Below are positions 24,401-35,122 of a stretch of 64,000 bases of DNA, in pieces; position 1 is the stretch's first letter; the number at the start of each line of letters is the position of its first letter. The notes under the pieces are model-generated. The model was not told where the DNA came from, ran no database searches, and saw nothing but the letters and a program-made list of their open reading frames with translations. Origin of the DNA: Takakia lepidozioides (Eukaryota; Streptophyta; Takakiopsida; Takakiales; Takakiaceae); NCBI GenBank assembly GCA_030704615.1, contig CM060733.1, positions 36,146,001-36,210,000 on the forward strand, in the 5' to 3' direction. The translations under genes were made by a program, and so were the position numbers.

Positions 24401-25805
24401 TTTCCCTCCATAGCGTCTTGTGTCCATGTCTGATTCCTTTTGTGTGGTTTGTGTTTGGGGGGCAAACAGGTGCTGGCACTACCAGCGATCCCATTGACTA
24501 TGTCAGCAGGCTTGCTCTTCGGTACATTCTATGGTACAATCCTGGTCTCCATATCAGGCACGGTATGCCATGTACCTTCACTTCTTATATGTGCCTCTCT
24601 TCTTCTCAGAATGTAGCAAGCTCAATATGTAAGATTGCATAATGAAGAATTAATTGGATGACTGGCATTGTGGATGATATTACAGCTAGCAGCCACAGTG
24701 GCCTTCTTGATAGCACGATATCTGGCACGGGATCAAGTGTTAAAACTGGCACAAGGTGACAAAAAGTTTCTGGCAATCGACAAAGCCATTGGCGAGGATG
24801 GGTTCCGGATTGTGACACTATTGCGGCTGTCTCCCTTGCTGCCATTCGCACTTGGAAACTATTTATATGGCCTCACCTCTGTTAGGCTACTTCCTTACGT
24901 GCTTGGCAGGTAAAAAGTGTATTGAGGCTTGTCTTGTTTTACGTATCTTTTGGGCAGGTAATTTGCAACACTGAAGCAGTTAGAAGAGCTGAGAAAGCAT
25001 AAAAACCAGGGAATTCAGGGGTAGAGTAGTAGATGAGGGAGGTCAGCTTGGGAAGTACTGGTTGTGATCCTTCTCAATTTATTTTGTTGAACTGGGTGGT
25101 TCCCTTATGTAGGCAATTCTTTGAAACGAATTACCACAAAAAGCCTCTTTGTCTCTTTCTGTCTCTCCCTCTCTCGTCCCCCCAAAGCACTGATGCAAAT
25201 GTGGATGGCAACAATGTGCAGCTGGTTGGGGATGCTACCAGGAACATGGGCATATGTAAGCGCAGGTGCCTTCGGAAGAGCCTTCATTGTGGGTGGCTTC
25301 TTTTGCTGGAATAACCCCTGAAGTATTCACATAAGATATATTTTTTCCTCGCTTTTCTGTTTAGAATGAATGATGTTTTATTTTATTTTGGGAGGGAAGA
25401 AGATCTTAACAGTTCTAATTCCTGTGCTTCTCATATTTTGCAGGCGCAGGAGTCCGAATCAGCTTTCTCTGGAGGTCCTGAGCAGCTCTGGATGGTGGGA
25501 TTAGGAGTAGTGGCAACCATAGTTGCAACATCGTATGTGACTCGTATAGCCAAGGTTAGGTGGCCCTCTCCTCCTTGTTTGGCTTTCCCTTTCAGTGGAG
25601 AGTTGTTTTCTAAGAGGTGCTAAGAACAACCTCATGCCTCCTTTCACGTGAACTTGAGGCATCAAATTTTGACATTGCTGGAACTCGCAGGAGGACAAAG
25701 ATCAATTTGTGTGCAATATTAGCTTTTCTGTTGTGTTGTGTTTTGTTGGTTGTCTCAAAAAATCTATGTTGAATACTGCAGGATGCAATCAAGGAACTGG
25801 AATAA
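21487..25805 (+). CDS. TVP38/TMEM64 (DedA-family) membrane protein
   Basis: DedA/VTT-domain proteins are multi-pass membrane proteins linked to lipid scrambling and vesicle traffic. Seven exons are: 21487-22342, 22759-22811, 24470-24562, 24686-24909, 25222-25288, 25444-25554 and 25782-25805, giving 475 residues. The VTT domain is recognised from LPAIPLTMSAGLLFG, LVSISGTLAATVAFLIARY, FLAIDKAIGEDGFRIVTLLR, LSPLLPFALGNYLYGLTSV, SWLGMLPGTWAYVSAGAFG and VTRIAKDAIKEL, all close to the plant protein annotated as a SNARE-associated Golgi family member. The first 240 residues are serine- and arginine-rich with few acidic residues at the very start, which fits a plastid transit peptide plus a variable linker. 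A hydrophobic segment follows at about residues 246-270. The start is the first ATG of the open frame. Intron 2 appears to use a GC donor (22812-22813). A CA dinucleotide run sits just inside intron 1 near 22360. Confidence 0.9.
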
Positions 25806-26858
25806 AGGGCAGCTTGCTTGCCTGTTTTCTCCTTGCAGTCCAGATGCCTTTGAAATGACGTGAACTTACGTGTCATTGAGTGGGGGCCAAGATTGGCTTG
25901 AAACTCGTGTATGTAAAACCATGGAAAGTTGGTGTATTGACCCCACTTGGTTGGAGTTGTACAAGAAAAGGGCCCATTCAATACCCAAGAGTTTTACTGT
26001 GAGAATGAGTGTTTATTCTTCAACTATAATCTCCACTTTTTCAATTCAGTGTACTGACAGCTAGAAACTGTGCCATGGCTGCAACAACCTAGGAACTGGC
26101 TCATGCATTGACCCAGATTGTCTGAGAGTCCAGGCAAACTTGCACACATGTTGTGCACAGGATAAATGCTCCACTTAAGTACTCATATTAAGAGTATTTG
26201 GATTCATCTTCCACTTCAATTCACCCACTGCAACAAGATATGGAAGGAAAATTATAACATAATCCCATCTCCTGATTACTTGGATTGTGAATGGAGACCT
26301 CAACACATCAAGGATCAAAGGTGCCATATGTGAGTGAGACTGATGGGCAAGAGACACATAGGCCCTGGTGTTCAGATTTGTCCATTGATGCTTCTCGTCT
26401 CTACAAACGTTGGAACTCGAGCCTAGTATCCTCCCCAATACTGCAAGAGAACCAAGAGAGATATTTCATCTTGCCCACTGTTCGGAATTTTGACAGCACA
26501 TGTGGAGACTGATTCGGAAACTACCTTTGACTCGAAGTTTTGGAGCAATCAATGGTTTAGACTTTAGACTTTAGACGTTGAGACTGGTGAGATGTTTCAC
26601 ACTTAATTTCTTCTCATGTCTCCTTGGAAGGTTGGGAATTTACAAGCCAGCTGAGAAGATGTAATAGCCTTCCAAAGCTATTTCATCTCTCATCTGCACA
26701 TGACCACTTGTTCAGGAATCCAGAAGTCCTTAGGGTGCACGGGAGGGTTGGAAAAGACCAGCTCATACTGGGTAGGCTGAACCACAGATATTGATTGCCC
26801 CATGGTACTCCAATTGCTCATTGTTAGGCAAAATCGAAGTAACACAGTGGGCTTTAGG
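25806..26858. other. Intergenic, no gene seen
   Basis: 3' side of the TVP38-like gene. A short TTTAGAC triplicate occurs near 26556-26575. No other supported feature. Confidence 0.4.
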
Positions 26859-27194
26859 CCCTATGACCGTTCAGATCTAACGGTGAATTTTTGTCATTTT
26901 TACCCCCGGATAAAATTGATAAGATGCCCCATATCGGGGGCATCCCAACACACTTGGAAGTGCCTGATTTCATGAAGTCCACACAAAGTTATGGGGTTTC
27001 AAAGTTAAACCAATTAGAATGCTTGTGTGAACTTTGAGCCCTATGACCAATCACATGTTTTGGGGGGTTCTATCAGACAACTGTTTGCCAAGTGGCAAAA
27101 CTGAGCAGTCTTGGGCCCAGCAATGGTCGCTCATGCGACCTGACCCAAAGCAGTTATCAGGTGAACGGTCATAGGTACTATAACGGTCATAGGG
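26859..27194. mobile_element. MITE with 13-bp terminal inverted repeats
   Basis: CCCTATGACCGTT at 26859-26871 is the exact reverse complement of AACGGTCATAGGG at 27182-27194. The 336-base element has no coding frame. The terminal motif recurs inside it, as GAACGGTCATAGG near 27162 and CCCTATGACC near 27042. A TTA lies just left (26854-26856) and another just right (about 27200), so a PIF/Harbinger-type TTA duplication is possible but not exact. Confidence 0.65.
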
Positions 27195-27384
27195 TGTTCT
27201 TACTACAGAACAGACCACAGTTTGTTACTCTCTTTTTGATGTAGGAATACCACATCGTAGTTTTCGTTATGATAGAAACAGATTCCTGAGGGGGCCTCTC
27301 TTGAAGATAACAACTACAAATAAAACTTGCTTGCTGTTGTGTGCATGCCTCTCGGTGTGTCTGGTTTCTCTCACAAGCACAGGG

Positions 27385-30300
27385 ATGGCAGCGCGCTCGG
27401 CCGCTTGCTTGAGCGCGCAGGGCGAAACCACACCCAAGGCCCTATATTCTCCTTGTTGGGAAGGGGCGGGGAGCCTCACATCATGCAGCAGATCGGTGGG
27501 CGAGGCTGTGGAGCTGAGATTGGTATCCAGCTTGGCGAAGTCGGGCTCCAGAACCGTGCTAGTGATGGCTGTGATGCCTCCCCAGCCTCAAGAGATATTG
27601 GCACAAGGTATAGACATTTTCGTTTGTACCTGGTTAATTTTGGGTTTCTTAGCTGTTTGGGTGGGCACCAATCAAGGAGGTGTGACTGGTGTGATTTGAA
27701 GTGAGAGAGAGTGACTCGCGTGATTTGAGAGAGAGACAGAGTGATAGAGGGAGAGAGATCTTATGGCAATCCTCAACTCAGGCAATTAGGAACTCATGTT
27801 GCATGCAGAGCAAACAACGAGCAGCGATCAGCTCTGGCAGGAGTTTTTCTCAGATCCTTCTAAATGGTGGGACAACAGGTTTCATAAGGTGAGCTATCTT
27901 CCTTTAGTACAGGATATATTTTTTCTGAGAAGGTCTGTGACTGAAGTTTGCAGGTTAATGTTTGTGAGCTGGATTGTATATCCAATTGCACTGATGTTTT
28001 TTTCTGTTTATCTGGAAAAATGCAGGGAAAATGTGGATATTATTGTTGCGCTTAATAGCTTGTTCTTCCTTGTTAGCAGGAATAAAAGTAGGTTGCTCAA
28101 AAGTTTTCCCTTGTTTTTTGAAACTACGTGAGGCGATGTTGAAGCTATGGCTGCTCAGCCCACTGGTAGTCTTCACAGAAAAGTCCAAGTTCACCAGACT
28201 TCAGACATAAGCGCAGAAAGGAGGCCCTTTGGATCGACAAGTGGTCGAACCCTCCTTGGGTGAAAGCAGAGCTGGCTGCCATGATAGAAGGTCAAGAACA
28301 ATGTGGTGATGTGAGGGCGCTATGTATGGCAGGACGACTGAAAGAGGCCCTGCACATTTTGTACCGACAGAACATTTCAGCAGATTCTGCAACTTATGTC
28401 TGTCTCTTGCGGGAGTGCATCAACATGCAAGGTCTAGCAGAGGGAAAGCAGGTGCATGCCCACATTATTGAAAGTGGATTCAAGCCAAGCATTTTTCTAC
28501 TCAACACCCTTATTAACATGTATGCCAAGTGTGGCAGCATCGTGGATGCACGTCAAGTGTTTGATAAAATGCCTAAACGAGACTTGTTTGCTTGGAATAT
28601 AATGATAACAGGGTATGCTAACCATGGGTGTGGTAGGGAGGCCTTTGAGATCTATGAACAAATGAAACGAGAAGGGGTGGTGCCTGACAAAGTCACCTTC
28701 ATTTGCATTCTCAAGGCGTGTGCCAGCCTTGCAGTCCTCCAAAAGGGCATAGAGGTCCACACTGACATCATCAAATCTGTAATTGTGCCAGATGTCATTC
28801 TGGAGACTGCCCTTGCTGACATGTATGCCAAATGTGGGAGCATGAGGGATGCACGGCAAGTGTTCAACAGTATGACTGAGCGAGATGTGGTCTCATGGAA
28901 CGCAATGATTGCAGGATATGCTCAGCATGGGTGTGGTATGGATGCTTTCGAGATGTATCAGCAAATGATTCAGAACGGGGTAAAACCCACCAAAGTCACC
29001 TTTATTTGCATTCTCAATGCATGTGCTGGCCTGGGAGCCCTGGAAAAAGGCAAAGAGGTTCATGCTCACATCATCAAAGTTGCAATTAAGCAAGATGTCA
29101 TTCTAGAGACTGCCCTTGCTCACATGTATGCCAAATGTGGTAGCATGAAGGATGCGCGTCAAGTCTTTGACAATATGGCTGAGCGAAATGTGGTCTCATG
29201 GAGTGCGATGATTGCAGGATATGCTCAGCAAGGGTCTGTTGGGGAGGCTTTCAAAAGCTATGAGGACATGATGCAAGAAGGTGTGATGCCTGATAAGGTG
29301 ACATTTATTTGCATTCTCAATGCGTGTGCCAGCATGGCAGCTCTGGCAAAGGGCAAAGAGGTCCATTCTGACATCAAGAGAGCTGGAATTGCACCAGATG
29401 TCATACTGGAGACTGCCATTGCTGCCATGTACGCAAAATGTGGGAGCATGACTGATGCACAGCAAGTGTTTGACAATATGGCTCAACGAGATGTGGTCTC
29501 CTGGAATGTGATGATAGCAGGATATGCTGAGCATGGGTGTGGAAGAGATGCTTTTGAGATGTATCATCGAATGATACAAGAAGGTGTGACTCCCAACAAG
29601 GTCACGTTCCTTTGTATTCTCAATGCATGTGGCAGCCCAGCATTCCTGGAGAAGGGCAAAGAGGTCCATGCTGCCATCATGAAAGCCTTGGTTGAGCCAG
29701 ATATAATGCTGGAAAATACCCTTGTTGACATGTATGCAAAATGTGGGAGCATCCAGGATGCACGTCGTGTCTTTGACAGTATGGCTGAACAGGATTCTGT
29801 CTCATTGACTGCGATGATTGCAGGATATGCTCAGCATGGGTGTGGTATGGAGGCTCTTGAGATCTATGAGCAAATGACAAGACAAAGCATTATGCCCAGC
29901 AAGGTCACATTCACATGTGTTCTCAATGCTTGTGCCAGCCTGGCAGACCTGGAAAAAGGCAAAGCAGTCCATGCTGAGATCATGAAAGCTGGAACCGGAT
30001 CAGATATCATTCTGGAGACTGCCCTTGTTGACATGTATGCCAAATGTGGGAACATGGAGGGTGCACGTCAAGTATTCGAGAGTATGGCTCAACAGGATGT
30101 GGTCTCATGGAGTGCAATGATCACAGGATATGCTCAGCATGAGATGGTGGGGGAGGCTTTTGAGATGTATGAGCAAATGATTCAAGAAGGGGTGACGCCC
30201 GACAGGGTCACTTTCATGTGCATCCTCAATGCGTGTACCAGCCTGGCAGCCCTGGAAAAGGGTAAAAAGGTCCATGCTGACATCATGAAAGCTGGAATCA

Positions 30301-31628
30301 AACAAGATATGATCTTGGAGACTGCCCTTGCTGCCATGTATGCCAAGTGCGGGAGTGTAAAGGTTGCACGCCAAGTTTTCGACGATATGGCCGAACGAGA
30401 TGTGGTCTCATGGAACGCAATGATTGCAGGATATGCTGAGCATGGGTATGGTAGGGAGGCTTTCGATATGTATGATCAAATGGTGCTCAAAGGGGTGATG
30501 CCAAATGAGGTCACATTCATTTGCATTCTCAATGCATGTGCCAGCTTGGCAGCCCTGGAAAAGGGTAAAGAGGTCCAGGCTGACATCATGAAAGCTGGTA
30601 TTATGACAGATTTGTTTCTGGAGAACACACTTCTTAACATGTTTGCCAAATGTGGGAGTGTAAAGGATGCACGTCAAGTGTTCAACAATATGGCTGAGCG
30701 AGATGTGGTGTCATGGAATGCCATGATTGCTGGATATGGTCAACATGGGTTTGGTAGGGAAGCCGTGCAAGTATTTGATCAAATGCAACAGGAGGGCTTA
30801 GAGCCTAATGGTATCACGTTTATATGTGTTCTCTCTGCATGCAGTCATATGGGCCTAGTGAATGAAGGCAGTCACTACTTCGAAGCCATGAGGCAGAAGT
30901 ATGGCCTCACCCCTGCAGTGGAGCATTTTGGCTGCATGGTGGACCTTCTTGGCCGTGCAGGGCGATTGGATGAGGCAGAGGACTTCATTAACAAAATGCC
31001 AATCGCGACAGATGCTGCAGTGTGGGGGGCTTTGCTTGGTGCCTGCAGAATTCATGGCAATGTGGACATCGCAGAACGTGCCGCAAAATACGTTCTCAAG
31101 TGGGATCCACAGCACACTGCAACTTATGTGCTGCTATCAAATATCTATGCAGCTGCAGGCAGGTGGGACGATACAGCAAAGGTGAGAAAAATGATGCAAG
31201 ACAGAGGAGTCAGAAAGAAGCCAGGGCGCACCTCCATTGAGGTGGACAACGAAGTGCACACATTCATTGTAGAGGACAAACTGCATCCACAGATTGAAGA
31301 AATCCATGCTGAACTGAAGAGGTTGGCTGGGCTAATGAAGGAGGCTGGTTATGTGCCTGACACACGCTTTGTATTGCATGATATGGAGGAGGAGCAAAAG
31401 GAATTTTCGCTCTGCCATCACAGCGAAAAGCTGGCCATTGCTTTTGGCCTGATCCGTACGCCTCCAGGGACACCTATCCGCATCATCAAGAACCTTCGCG
31501 TTTGTGGTGATTGCCACACTGCAACCAAGTTTATCTCAAAAATTGTTGGGCGAGCACTCATTGTACGGGATTCCAACCGCTTCCATCATTTCCAAGATGG
31601 AGTTTGTTCCTGTGGGGATTACTGGTGA
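27385..31628 (+). CDS. PLS-class PPR-DYW organelle RNA editing factor with N-terminal PDF-like motif
   Basis: This is a pentatricopeptide protein of the DYW class, expected to bind a defined organelle transcript and deaminate a cytidine to uridine. Exons are 27385-27607, 27809-27888 and 28179-31628, in phase, for 1,250 residues. Exon 1 (MAARSAACLSAQ...) is Ala/Ser/Arg-rich and fits an organelle leader. Exons 2 and 3 join LWQEFFSDPSKWWDNR to SPDFRHKRRKEALW and NPPWVKAEL, resembling the PDF motif of plant OSB proteins. Then come eight P-L-S units of 101 residues, each with MYAKCG or MFAKCG. E and E+ regions follow, then the DYW domain with the zinc ligands HSEKLA (HxE) and CGDCH (CxxC), ending CGDYW. 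The PGTPIRIIKNLRVCGDCH wording is that of ordinary C-to-U DYW domains. If exons 1-2 are wrong, the coding region would start at the ATG at 28278-28281 in exon 3, which is otherwise intronless. Confidence 0.93.
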
Positions 31629-32186
31629 AAAAAGCAACATGCAGCAAAGAAATCAGGTCGCTTAAAGCGTGACTGGATGGTGATTTAATGATGAAGTCTT
31701 TGCCAGCAAAGAGTGAAATTCGAAAATTTTCTTTGTGCCTTTGAATGCAGCAGTCAGTACTGTGCGATCGGATCTAGCAGATCAGAGCATAAGAGATCAA
31801 AATCTCAGATACAAGGATAATTGTCAGTTTTGTCTAAAGAGGATGCAATGGCAGCTCATGTGGCAGAACCAGCAGCCAACAGACAGAAGAATGGTGAAGA
31901 ACACAAAACATTGCAACTTTAAGGAACTCTCAATTTTTCTTGACATTGACATTGTCGCTCTTGAAGCGTGTGAACAAGGTTCACATGAGTGAGTCCTGAC
32001 AGTACCCTAGGTGCGGCAAATACGCCAAGTGTATGGGACATTTGCATGGAAATCCAGGCTGCTGCCTCTCAAGCTCTGTATCAGATCCCATTACAGCACT
32101 CAAATTGCTTGATTGATGCATTTCTGAGATTACTGTTGTCTGCAACATTTTCAACAACTGAAGATTCCGATCTGAAAGCTGAGAGC
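31629..32186. other. Convergent 3' region between PPR and thymidylate kinase
   Basis: Contains the 3' ends of two converging genes. No additional coding region was recognised. Confidence 0.45.
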
Positions 32187-34657
32187 TTAAGGTGGAGCCT
32201 TAGGTTTGTTACTAAATGACACTTTGAGGGAGCTTGCCGACATTTCGAAAAGCTCCCGACCAGATCGGCAGCTCTCCACAGCGGCATCAGCAAACCCTCT
32301 TATGATAGAGTGCACATCATCCATCGGCTGTGTTGCATCCAGAATCTGCAGCATCCACAGAAACACTTCAACAATATGACACCTGAGCATGATCAATATA
32401 TGTACATCTTAAAAGAACTAGTAGTAGAGAAAAATCAGGATGTTCACATCACCCTTGAGGACATCGGCCTCATAAAGCAAGCAATGCAAATTTTTTCTAA
32501 CCAGGATGTCTCAACAATGCCTGTAGGCAGCATTTCAGAGCTTGCCCCTTCACAGCTCAAGAATAAGAAAACTATCTGAAGGCTGAAGGTTCAGTAGATA
32601 AGATACTTCCCAACACATCACTTTCTACCCAGGCTGGCATTGAGCACCTAAACTGATCAGAGTTAACATGTAGCTGGTTCTACAAGGAACTTGAAAAGCT
32701 TTCTTTTCTTCAAAACTTATACCTTCCATGTTGAGTCCTGCAAACACTTGAACTTCCTCCCAACCTTTTCCTGAAACTCAACCTCTTCATAGCGTTCACT
32801 GCCATAACCCCCTCTCTTTGCTGCTACCTGCAAGGCCAGGAAAAACCTTTTCTATTAAGAACATGTGAGTCTCACTTAGCCTCATAGGTACCAGACAGTA
32901 TACTCTTCAAGGAAGCTATCACTGAAGGGCCTAGCATGTTCTACGACAGTGCTTCACAATTCCATCTGTTAATTGGAGGTAACAGTAAGAAGAACTCTAT
33001 TTGTAACATTTTGACTTGCAAACTGCACACAACTGCAACATAGCACAGAAGAGATAATTGTGCAATGAAACCATCACCACACCTCAGCAGGAATGTCGAG
33101 GTAGAGCACAAGATCTGGTGCTGGCAAGCCAATCTCTGATGCCTGGAGCAACTTCACCACTTTGATTATCCTGTGCACCTTAGTTATAACAGAAAAGAGC
33201 ATTCCAAATTCAAGCTTCTCAAAATCTCTGCTGATTGGTGTGGCATTGTATGTGCATCTAGTTTCGGATCCCCACCAACATCTTTCTCTGCTGAGAAACT
33301 CCACAAGTGACTCCTCCGAGTTAGTGGCTGAGGGATACTGGTTGTGAATCAGTGGCATACCGCGTGCTCTGTGAAAGAGGTTGACATGGATTTCAGGGTC
33401 ACGTCCATGTCTTTCTCGCTTTGTGTCCCTGTCTCTGTCAATCTACATCCATGATGCTCATCTAGAAGCTCTTTGATCTATTGTACAGACAGTCTCTCTC
33501 TACCCCACGGTAGCTTCGTCACACTCTTCCCTCTCTCTCTTAGGTACTCTGCATTCTAGTTTATCAGTAGATGGCTGTGCATTATAGTCAATCAATCAGA
33601 TTGACTGGCAGTCTACATTTATGCAAAGAACATGACAGCTTAGGTTCGGGCCGGAGGATGTACTTCGACTGAAAACTCAAGTGAAATTCGGACAGGCGAC
33701 CTACTTTGCACCAATTCACATCGAGGCCTTTAGCTGCCGAAAATGCAATCCCAGAGTACGAATACCGGTCAATCACCAAGGTCGTACCCTCCCACAACTT
33801 TTCCTTCATCAGAGGCCTGCAAGGTTTTCCTGCTTCTGTCACAACAGCATGGAAGACAGCTAGATATATGCGCTGCATGCAGTACAACGCAGCTTCGAAG
33901 CTCAAACGAAAAAAATCTACGCCTCTTCTCCTCGAATTAGTAAGATGGATTTCAAAGACGCAACCTGACCAGCCTCTCTCTCTCCCTCTCTCTAATCGCG
34001 CAGTCATCCATGCACAGACTCACACATTATCCCTATTTCAAAGTAAAATGCCTGCCGTGCAACCAAGGAAATTAGAAGATCAATAGACAACACCCCGTTT
34101 CCAATCATGATGTGCAGCTCCTACATCAACACTCAACTCCAGCAACAAGACTGTCGTCAGCCTCAGCGTGCAGCAAGCTTTATGCCAATTTCGAGCTGGC
34201 TGCTCCGGGGCTGGGGGAATGATAATCCGCGGGGGTGGGGCATATGTGCGCAAAGCCAATGTCCGCATTGAACGGACCATGAGCACACGGTCCTCTACTT
34301 CATTTATTTACGCAGCATCAACAGAGACACAGACCGTTTTGCAAAGCGGTTCGCAGAAAATATCTGGTGCACGGCAGCATCATCAAGTTCTTCCTTCGAG
34401 GCTAAGTACTTCGAGATCAATTCTCCCGTGGTTGTGCTGCGATCTGGAAAGCGCCAGGCCTCAACTGCAACCCCTTTTTTCTCCAGATATGATGTAAGGC
34501 CTAGAGCTTGGGAGCTCTTCCCACTGCGGTCTAGGCCTTCCAGAACTATGAGCGCACCCCTCCGGAGATCTGCCGCCATCGTCCCCATTGATATCGGTAA
34601 CACAGCCGCCACCTTGCGCCGAGTCCTTGATCGTGCAAATCTCAGCTGCTGAGGCAT
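32187..34657 (-). CDS. TMPK: Thymidylate (dTMP) kinase
   Basis: The enzyme phosphorylates dTMP to dTDP with ATP, the step shared by the de novo and salvage routes to dTTP. Five exons on the minus strand are: 34335-34657, 33705-33816, 33083-33142, 32723-32827 and 32187-32345, giving 252 residues in frame. Visible motifs are the P-loop GLDRSGKS (about residues 41-48), the dTMP-binding [27 protein letters not shown], the [15 protein letters not shown] segment (DRY motif), [10 protein letters not shown] and the late [11 protein letters not shown]. These follow human and plant TMPK in order. The ATG at 34657 adds about 26 Arg-rich residues before MAADLRRG, which could target mitochondria; starts at the internal ATGs (34588, 34579) would give a cytosolic or nuclear form. 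Dual targeting by alternative starts is inference. It is divergent from the ZNF511-like gene. Confidence 0.93.
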
Positions 34658-34905
34658 CCACAGCACCGAGTTCCCAGTTGAAATCGACGTGATTACAAAT
34701 TCAGCAGCCGAAGCGATTCGAGTGTGTAATGTACCAGAGCAGGAAAGAGAGAGTGTGAAAGATCCCCCGGGAAGCTCTGAATTCTTCTTACGAAATTAAG
34801 AAGAATCGAGGAGATGAAGAGAAGAAGAAGGGGATCCCTGGTTCATGACCCTGCTCCACAACACAGACATGCCCGCATGGCGCGAAAGTTCGAGTACAGC
34901 GCCGC

Positions 34906-35033
34906 ATTCATCCGAATACATCCGAATTCATCCACATTCATCCACATTCATCCACACTGTTGATCCACATTCACATTGTTGATCCACACTGTTCATCCAC
35001 ATTCATCCGAATTCATCCACATTCATCCACTCC
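34906..35033. repeat. Short tandem repeat in a divergent promoter region
   Basis: About ten imperfect copies of ATTCATCCACA / ATTCATCCGA, with two interspersed CACTGTTGATCC units, lie between the start codons of thymidylate kinase (34657, minus) and the ZNF511-like gene (35123, plus), which are 466 bases apart. Confidence 0.8.
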
Positions 35034-35122
35034 GTTGGAGTGGGTTTGCGAGAGAGCAGACTTGCCGTGCGTGAGGGTGAAGGTTCTTGCTTGCGGATTG
35101 TGGGAGTCAGGGCAGGCCACCG

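Noticed and set aside
28156-28262. Short ATG frame (MAAQPTGSLH...) just before PPR exon 3
   Set aside because: It runs in another frame and stops at once. The spliced PDF-motif reading explains the region better.
28497-30677. Many minus-strand frames of 60-157 codons across the PPR gene
   Set aside because: They are regular shadows of the repeated PLS units.
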